From assembly GCA_018398815.1 (NCBI GenBank), contig CM031622.1:13188248-13252247 (forward strand): a stretch of DNA of 64,000 bases. The letters run 5' to 3'. The DNA comes from Conus ventricosus. Its lineage: Eukaryota; Mollusca; Gastropoda; Neogastropoda; Conidae. Position 1 is the first letter of the stretch. Each line of letters opens with the position of its first letter. Below the pieces are notes generated by a model. It searched no databases. It worked only from the letters and a program-made list of their open reading frames with translations, and had not been told where the DNA came from. This document shows, piece by piece, positions 56,931-64,000 of this stretch. The position numbers and the translations under genes were made by a program.

Positions 56931-57134
56931 GAGGTTCCAGCTGGCGCAAAGATAGGGTCACGGGTGAGTGCAAAGGCCTGAAATGTGACGTCAGCTAAGT
57001 GGAAGGTCACGCATTTGAAGATTGTTTGTTAGTTTGTCGGTGGAAATCCTCCCAAACATGGGAAAGTAGTGGTGGGGAGTGATTCTTTTGATCGATTATC
57101 AGTTTAACTTTAAATTCTGGCTCAAATTATTGGT

Positions 57135-57521
57135 AGGTCTCAAAACCTTTATATGGATTGCATAGCGCTGTAGAGCCAGGTCTCAAAACCTTTATATGGA
57201 TTGCATAGCACTGTAGAGCCAGGTCTCAAAACCTTTATATGGATTGCATAGCGCTGTAGAGCCAGGTCTCAAAACCTTTATATGGATTGCATAGCGCTGT
57301 AGAGCCAGGTCTCAAAACCTTTATATGGATTGCATAGCGCTGTAGAGCCAGGTCTCAAAACCTTTATATGGATTGCATAGCGCTGTAGAGCCAGGTCTCA
57401 AAACCTTTATATGGATTGCATAGCGCTGTAGAGCCAGGTCTCAAAACCTTTATATGGATTGCATAGCGCTGTAGAGCCAGGTCTCAAAACCTTTATATGG
57501 ATTGCATAGCGCTGTAGAGCC
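57135..57521. repeat. 43-bp tandem repeat, nine exact or nearly exact copies
   Basis: Nine units AGGTCTCAAAACCTTTATAT, GGATTGCATAGCGCTGTAGA, GCC span 387 bp. Only one base differs (GCACTG for GCGCTG in the second unit), so the array is recent. Confidence 0.95.
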
Positions 57522-57839
57522 AAGTGTTAATTGTGGCGTGTGGCCACACGTCACTGCACTTGATCCGTTCTTTCCTACCATGGAACGACAGCCGTCTTCC
57601 TCTGATTTCTTCAGAGTTCCTGCCGTTTTCTGTGCCAAGTCTTGTGTGTTGAGTTGGGCAAAGTCCGCAACCGACACCCCTCCTCCCTCCCTCCTCCCTC
57701 CTCCATCCACATTGAATTTCCCTTTGCCCTCCTCCCTCTCCCTTCAGCGAACTATTGGTGTGCATGCTTGGTAACTTAGGAGGTGGAAGATGAGCATAGC
57801 CCTGCAAGACGACATGAAGCAGGGTTTGTTGGATAGTGC

Positions 57840-57976
<137 letters not shown>

Positions 57977-57999
57977 CACGTGCACTCTGTCTGCACCAG

Positions 58000-58163
58000 A
58001 CTACAAGTGCATGCTGAAGACGGTCAAGGAACAGCTGGACGCCTTGGAGTCCGCGCTGGGGCAGCTGAAGGAGACCGTGCGCAAGATCAAGCTCCTCACC
58101 GTGCCTCGCCTCGACGACGTCGACCTCAAGCAGATGGAGCTGATGAATGACATTGCATCTCAC
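58000..58163 (+). CDS. Secreted coiled-coil protein, exon 3
   Basis: The acceptor CTGTCTGCACCAG ends at 57999, and two bases complete an Asp codon with exon 2. The exon encodes YKCMLKTVKEQLDALESALG, then QLKETVRKIKLLTVPRLDDV and KQMELMNDIASH. Hydrophobic residues recur at heptad-like spacing (L, V, L, L, L, V, I), so a coiled coil is likely. One Cys could make a disulphide. The exon ends on a whole codon before GTGAGT. Codon third positions are GC-rich, unlike the surrounding DNA, which supports real coding. Bases 58214-59250 of the intron show no gene. Confidence 0.7.
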
Positions 58164-58166
58164 GTG

Positions 58167-58215
<49 letters not shown>

Positions 58216-59253
58216 TTAACACGGAGGGTTCAGTACTGTTTCTACCATCATATGGAACAGTCATCTGACACGGAGGTTTCTGTACTGTTGCTACCATCAT
58301 TTTCTTTTCCGCCCAAATCGTCTGCCATTTTCGACACTAAACAGGGCGCCCAAAAACCTCCCTTCTTTTAATAAAGCAAAGAAATAAAAAGGTCAGGTCC
58401 TACCTCATATTTCAACTTGGAAAAAAAACAAATACTGTAAACACAAACAAACCACTGTTGTTTTCAACACACACTGAGAATGATAAATGTGATTAATTTT
58501 TGTAAACTATCCAGACCAGCAAACAAAGCAGGTGTGAGCCTGCAGAGCGCAATCCAAAAGTGTGTCTTGCGCATGCGTCACCTATCTTCATTTGGCACAA
58601 CTGTTCTGCGCAGTTCGAGGTTAAATTAAGGTAGGCAAACAATAAATTCTTGACAATTAATCATTCTGTCTGCCGATTATGTACGTTTGTAAAGCTTTAT
58701 CTCTCATTACAATATCTGATCATCGGTCTTCGTTGAGTCGGTCATTGAAAGCTGACAGCATGTTACATGATCAATAACCACGCTTCGGATTTCAATAGGA
58801 GCACGCACAAATAAATAAGCCTCAGTATTTTCGACCATCAAAATAATTGTTCATTGATATTTTGTCGATCATAATCAATCATCATCAATCATAGAGCCTG
58901 TGATCAACATTCATAATCAGTCATCATCTGAATCATTTCTTCTCAACGTTCGTTAATTCGACTTAAATCATTTATCCTCTTCCATATCCTACCCTCAACC
59001 ATACCATTCAAACAATAATTGATCAAAAGTTATCATCAGTGATCCTCCATCTTTGGTCGTTTTCATCTACAGTCAGTAACCAGTCATCCATAAACCCTGC
59101 TAACCTATCAGTTGCCGCCTTGATCCCTGATCAGTCTTCATTTCTCATTGATAACTGGGATCCTCAATCATCACGTTTACGAGCATCCGTCCAGTAACTT
59201 TCATCAATCTTTTGGAATATTTGCTTGTGGTTTCATTTTCTCATTCAACATCA

Positions 59254-59660
59254 TCATTCTACAGCATGAACACACACTCTCTTCAGTTCTTCCTCTTGCA
59301 TCAACTGTGATCGTCTTTGGAAAACATTGTACAGAAAACGTGAGACTTGTCTCACAGACATTACATCGGCACATGACACTACATATGACACACTTCCTTC
59401 AGCGTTATTGATAACATTCACATTATCTCTAAATGCTTCATACACCCTGCATTCAAACAACACATGTGACTCGTCTTCAATACTTCCTTCGCAAGCCGGA
59501 CATAATGAATGTCTTGGTGACACATCCCTTCTGTGTCTTACTTAAATAATAGGAGAAATGCCAAATCTAAACTTAATATATGCTTCTTTCTGACACCGTA
59601 ATATCTCGTAATCCAACAAACGTTTTGCTCGAAGGAACTGCTCAAAAAGATAGTTGAGTG
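59254..59660 (-). pseudogene. LINE ORF2 C-terminal zinc-binding region
   Basis: The minus strand encodes DYEILRCQKEAYIKFRFGIS, stop, RHRRDVSPRHS, then CPACEGSIEDESHVLFECRV and YEAFRDNV: the C-x-x-C ... H-x-x-x-x-C knuckle that ends many CR1/L2-like LINE proteins. A frame with ELGRYPMYV-type similarity at 62091-62345 on the same strand probably is the more N-terminal part of the same LINE, separated by the inverted-repeat element between them. Confidence 0.65.
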
Positions 59661-59732
59661 AAAAAAAGGCGGATTGATACTAGTGCTACGGCTCAAGACG
59701 TTCTGCTGATTCCAGTCTGTGTTTGAAAACAT

Positions 59733-60689
59733 CAATGAAGCAAAATTTAGAAAGAGAGAGGGTTAGTTACCGTCAAGGACATTGACTGACAAAGCACAGG
59801 ACAAGACACAATGCATTTCGACCTCTTGGGTCTTCTTCAGGCAAAAAAAACAAACCCACATCACATTTAACATTTAGGACAGTACAAACAAAGAATGAAG
59901 AGTGACTTATCTGTCCATGTGTTCAGAAAAAAAGGCCGCCAGACGGAAACGATGGAGGGGATTATGGGAGAGGAAAAGGTGGGGGTGGGGGTGGGAGTGA
60001 AACGATGGGGTTTGTAGGTTGTGTAGGTGGTTTAGTGGAGTGGTATGATATATTTGTGACGGTTGTGTTTAAGGCGGATTGATACCAGTGCTAAGTGTGG
60101 GGGAGGGGGGTGTGTGTTATATATGTATATAAATATAAAACAAATTAATATACAATTAAAAAAGATACAGAAAGGATAGTAATGATAATAATGATAGTAG
60201 TAGTAATTATAATAAATAAATAGATGAATAAAATGAAAGTAATTGTAATAAAAAGGAATGAAGATAGTTGAGTGAATAAAATAAATAAATGATTTTGCTG
60301 GGTGGTGAAGGAGGTGATAGTAGTTATGCGTGGGTAGTTGTATAAGGTGTGTGTGTAATGTTAATAAAGGAGGGAAGGGGATGGAAATGATTAATGGGTG
60401 ATAAGGTATAATTGGGGGGGGGGGGGAGGGAAGGGAAGGAGGAGGGCAATGTGTGTATGGGGGGGGGGGGGGGGAGGGAGAGGGAGAGCACATATCTTTC
60501 CATCCACTATGGGGTGGGGGGTTGGGAAGTTCATACAAATAGTGTTGTTGAAAAAGTAAACAATGCTGTGGGATGATGTTCGTTGTAACAGGTGAAGTAA
60601 TGTGTTGGCATCAATATGCTTTTGTTGGTTGAGAAAAGAAAGGAATTATCAATGAAAAACAGGGTATCATGTGTTACACACACACACAC

Positions 60690-60729
<40 letters not shown>

Positions 60730-60730
60730 C

Positions 60731-60806
<76 letters not shown>

Positions 60807-60878
60807 GGGGGGGGGGGCACATGTAAACAATATTCTAGGTGAGTTATGATCATAATGAGACTAACTGTGGAAAGTTTT

Positions 60879-60921
<43 letters not shown>

Positions 60922-62056
60922 ACAAAAAAAAATCATCATGAATCCTTTTCCTCTCCCATAATCCCCTCCGTCGTTTCCGTCTGGCGGCCATTTTTTCTGA
61001 ACACATGGACAGATAAGTCACTCTTCGTACCAGCCGCCGTGGCGAAGTGGTTAGCGTCGCGGACTCCCGGCTGGGAGGTCGTGGGTTCGAATCCCATCAG
61101 AGTCATGTGGGTTTTTCTGCCCTGACCGGCTCCTACCCAGGGTTGAGTTTCCTGCGGACTCAGCTGGGAAGACTAGGACCACACAGTCGAGTTTCATCCA
61201 CTTAATGGATGCGTTTCTGAGAGTGTTGCTCAAATTTCCTGACCAACACTGCAGGTGCCTGTATCTCTCGGGCCTGGTTGACGCCGGGATATATTATGAA
61301 AGGAAGCGTAGAGTACAGCCCTGTCATGTAGTCTCAGACCGAAATGGAAATCCGTAGCATCATCTTTATCATCCTCATTCTCATCGATCAGCATTAAAAA
61401 AAAGTCTCAAATTCTGTGGCCCTTCGTGCCCTGCTCTCATGGTGACCTCAATTTCGATGTCCTCTCCACGTCTGTGGCCTTGGTTTGGTTCCGTCGGGGT
61501 CACCGGTATCGGCGAGTCCATGGGGGCTGTCGTTGGACGGACGTGGTGGCGCCCTCCGGAGGGAGAGTTCACTCACGCCGGCTCCGCGACTAAGCAATTA
61601 TTGTCGTCAGTAGTGGGCTTAGTAGGTGGGTGTCCTGCGTATGTTAGATCAGAACAGGCGCCACTGAACACCACCGAAGTGACTCGGCAGCAGTGCAGTG
61701 TCTCCTCCGGTGGGTTGCCTCTTGACGACTTGACATTGACTGCTTCCTGTGGATTGCCGGTGCCGGGGCTGCGGCGAGGCCGACCGAGCTGTGGCTGTGG
61801 ACGGGGTGTCGGAATGAGCGGCGTGGGTGCACTGCCTCTGAGGTGGCGCAGAGGTTGGGACAGCAAAAAAAAAAAAAAAAGTGTCACTCTTCGTTCTTTG
61901 TTTGTACTGCCCTAAATGTTAAATGTGATGTGGGTTGTTTTTTTTTTTTTGCCCGAAGAAGACCCAAGAGGTCGAAATGCATTGTGTCTTGTCCTGTGCT
62001 TTGTTAGTCAATGTCCTTGGCGGTAACTAACCCCCTCTTTCTACATTTTGCTTCAC
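59733..62056. mobile_element. Inverted-repeat element, same family as 34523-36666
   Basis: The left arm (about 59733-59975) and the right arm (about 60945-61028 plus 61883-62056) are inverted copies. Both hold CTAAMTTTTGCTTCA-type ends, AAGGACATTGACT, GAAGAAGACCCAAGAGGTCG with GAAATGCATTGTG, and CGGAAACGAYGGAGGGGATT. The right arm is split by the retroposon at 61029. The interior has G-rich and AT-rich non-coding DNA plus the (CGCA)n/(CA)n repeat at 60672-60805 and a CA run near 60881-60920. No transposase was found. Confidence 0.65.
61029..61882 (+). mobile_element. tRNA-headed bipartite retroposon, full-length copy (854 bp)
   Basis: Flanked by the exact 12-bp duplication GTCACTCTTCGT (61017-61028 and 61883-61894). 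The B box GGTTCGAATCC is at 61084-61094. Both modules are present: the first ends in an A run near 61403, and the second ends in a 17-A tail. It is highly similar to the copy at 49236. The uninterrupted version of its target exists in the left arm of the host inverted-repeat element near 59895, which proves the insertion boundaries. Confidence 0.9.
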
Positions 62057-62090
62057 TCTCCGCCCTCAGTCACTCCATTTGGAAAGTTAA

Positions 62091-62345
62091 TCAGTGAAGC
62101 TGTTCATAGAGCCAACATTTCTGTTGCAGACAAACATCTTCAGATCCATTTACAAATAATAATTGTCTCACGTAAAACGCCCATGTTTTTTTTTCTCTCC
62201 TCAGTTCTTGAAGGTGGTTTAGCGTCTTACAGACTTTCCTGGGTAGTCTTTCTTCCGCCAGATTACAAACTCTTAGCCAGTATTGAACACACCTCTCAGC
62301 CGCCAACACGTACATTGGATACCGGCCGAGGTGTCCCAGCACCAT
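62091..62345 (-). pseudogene. LINE ORF2 C-terminal region fragment
   Basis: The open 84-codon minus-strand frame has LGRYPMYVLAAERCVQYWLR then VCNLAEERLP, similar to the (G)ELGRYPL...YWLKL stretch in the C-terminal half of many invertebrate LINE ORF2 proteins. It probably joins the fragment at 59254-59660. No polymerase motif is present. Confidence 0.55.
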
Positions 62346-62420
62346 TTTATTTGGTGTTTGCTTACTTACGTTCAGATAACGCTTACATGCAAACGCATGC
62401 GTCTTGTCAAGTACATCGAG

Positions 62421-62549
<129 letters not shown>

Positions 62550-62764
62550 ACATGAGGCAAACCGAGCGTGTCTCGAAACATGACAGTGGATGGCTTGAGA
62601 GAGACATGTCCTGGCTTACAAGCATTACAGCAACAATGTGGATTTTTTTTTTTTTGAATGAAGACACACCGGCAATGGCAACCTCCTGTGATGAATACCA
62701 ATGGAGACTATACCGACTTGTTAACCCTCCCCCCCCCTCCCTCCCCTCCCCTCCCCTTCTGCAG

Positions 62765-62962
62765 ATCGAGCGGGCCAACAGCAGTTTGGACCAGCTGTGT
62801 GATTGCGTGGTGAACGTGACACGGCTGGACGACGCTAACGTGGTCAACATCATCAGTCTGCGCATCCAGTCCGGCGGCCTCTTCGTGGCCCAGATCCGTC
62901 AGCTGGGCCGCTTGACCTTCCTGCAGGGCAGCGTCAACGACCTCCGACAGAAGCTGCTGCAG
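62765..62962 (+). CDS. Secreted coiled-coil protein, exon 4
   Basis: A strong acceptor (C-rich tract, then CCCTTCTGCAG) ends at 62764 and the donor CTGCAG|GTGAGA follows at 62963. Both are phase 0. The 66 codons encode IERANSSLDQLCDCVVNVTR, then LDDANVVNIISLRIQSGGLF, VAQIRQLGRLTFLQGSVNDL and RQKLLQ. Two N-glycosylation sequons (NSS, NVT) and a CDC pair suit an extracellular protein, and the leucine spacing suggests a further coil. GC-rich third positions again mark real coding. The protein so far is about 170 residues and continues beyond the window. I do not recognise it. Bases 62963-63655 are intron with a GGA-rich start and no other feature. Confidence 0.7.
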
Positions 62963-63655
62963 GTGAGAAGGACCGGGAGAGGAGGAGGAGGAGGAGGAGG
63001 AGAGGAGGAGGGAGGGAGCACAGACGTATACGTGTTTGTCTGTGGAGTGAAGCGGGGAAGGGACGGGAGGAGGGACGAGAGAAGGGGAGGCGGGACAGCG
63101 CCCCAATACATGCCCGTGGCGTGTTTGTACAGGTCAGAGTTTGGGGTTATAGCAGAGGTCAAGTAGTAAGAACAAAGTTGGAACAGATGAAACTCGCCTG
63201 GCTGTGTGGGGGAAAAAAAGTGAAAAAGATGATTTTCGCCTGGAATTAGGTGTCAGTGAATTAGTTCAATGCCATATGTCAGCAAAAATAGCAGAATGAT
63301 GCATGACTTGTGGGCTGCTTGTGTTTCTACGCCGTTGGTAGGGGCACGAGGATTTGAGGGTTAAAAGTCTAGCAGACGACAGGAAAATGAAGGGTCATGT
63401 GGATCGTGCAAGCATAGAAAAAGAACCGGACATAAGATCTGCCTGAGAGTCAGGTATAGTATGGGTCAAGGGCTTGACTGCGTGATGAATATGTTTGGGT
63501 ATTGGCTGATCTTCTGAGAAAAGCCAGGTGCCGATCTGAGCGTAATAGCGTTTTGGGCCTAAACTGCAATCGTGAACTGGACCTGTACATACTGCGGGAG
63601 ATATGAATCTGTGACTGGAAACACCGGAAGACTCTCCGACTCCGGAATGCACGAC

Positions 63656-64000
63656 CCTAGCCCTCACCCAGACCAGACCCAGACCTAACCTAACTCTGAC
63701 CCGAACCTTAACCCTAACCCTCATCCAGACCAGACCCAAACCTAACCTAACTCTAACCCGAACCTTAACCCTACCCTCATCCAGACCAGACCCAGACCTA
63801 ACCTAACTCTAACCCGAACCTTAACCCTAGCCCTAACCCTCACCCAGACCAGACCCAAACCCAGACCTAACCTAACTCTAACCCGAACCTTAACCCTAAC
63901 CCTAACCCTCACCCAGACCAGACCCAAACCCAGACCTAACCAAACTCTAACCCGAACCTTAACCCTAACCCTCATCCAGACCAGACCCAGACCCAGACCT
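63656..64000. repeat. Degenerate telomere-like array (CCCTAA/CCAGAC family)
   Basis: Imperfect units of about 65-75 bp consist of AACCTTAACCCTAACCCTCA, then CCCAGACCAGACCCAAACC and TAACCTAACTCTAACCCG. They contain short CCCTAA runs (C-rich telomere orientation) mixed with a derived CCAGAC portion. The array runs out of the window. Long valine/arginine frames on the minus strand are artefacts. Confidence 0.9.

Noticed and set aside
60032..60538. A 168-codon minus-strand frame rich in Pro, Tyr and His
   Set aside because: Low-complexity G-rich and AT-rich DNA inside the inverted-repeat element; no domain seen.
63395..63975. Minus-strand VRVKVRVRVRLGLGLGL-type frames
   Set aside because: Translation of the telomere-like repeat.

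Overview
This 64-kb window is nuclear DNA of an animal, most likely a marine mollusc (probably a gastropod). The grounds are spliced genes with phased GT-AG introns, a glutamine-rich coactivator, CR1-like and RTE-like LINEs, hAT and Tc1 relics, tRNA-headed retroposons, TTAGGG-type telomeric sequence and very abundant minisatellites. No bacterial gene, operon or CRISPR array is present. One 1000-N assembly gap lies at 35501-36500. The species-group call is an inference.

Two host genes could be rebuilt by matching splice phases; both run on the + strand. Gene 1 (3999-13231) is the 3' end of a glutamine-rich transcriptional coactivator: five exons at 3999-4221, 6364-6703, 8905-9060, 9429-9592 and 13160-13231. 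It ends in an LXXLL nuclear-receptor box directly before the stop, as in p160/SRC (NCOA) proteins. Upstream exons lie outside the window, and every intron is filled with tandem repeats. Gene 2 (TATA box at 48139; exons 48218-48288, 55662-55744, 58000-58163 and 62765-62962) is the 5' end of a secreted, coiled-coil, N-glycosylatable protein that I do not recognise. Its remaining exons lie beyond 64000.

Layout: 1-3900 tandem arrays; 3999-13231 gene 1; 13232-about 20970 presumed 3' UTR and plain intergenic DNA; 20980-22038 a hAT element; 22840-24076 a foldback element with a hammerhead-like motif; 24100-29000 little of note; 29180-30357 a LINE 3' fragment whose reverse-transcriptase segment has become a minisatellite; 32440-38355 a CR1-like LINE (ORF1, endonuclease, RT, CTA tail) interrupted by an inverted-repeat element that contains the gap; 39575-42062 two arrays seeded from one retroposon; 42078-43000 a TRIM-like direct repeat; 44017-44534 a truncated retroposon; 45378-46077 a giant palindrome; 46440-47285 nested LINE fragments; 48139-64000 gene 2, whose introns hold two full-length 855-bp retroposons, a Tc1 relic split by a telomere-repeat palindrome, more minisatellites, LINE fragments and a second inverted-repeat element.

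The main theme is birth of satellite DNA from transposable elements: at least three arrays can be traced to a LINE or retroposon segment beside them. The most unusual single object is the 251-bp insertion at 50470, which has a (TTAGGG)n core, inverted GC-rich arms and a 9-bp target duplication.
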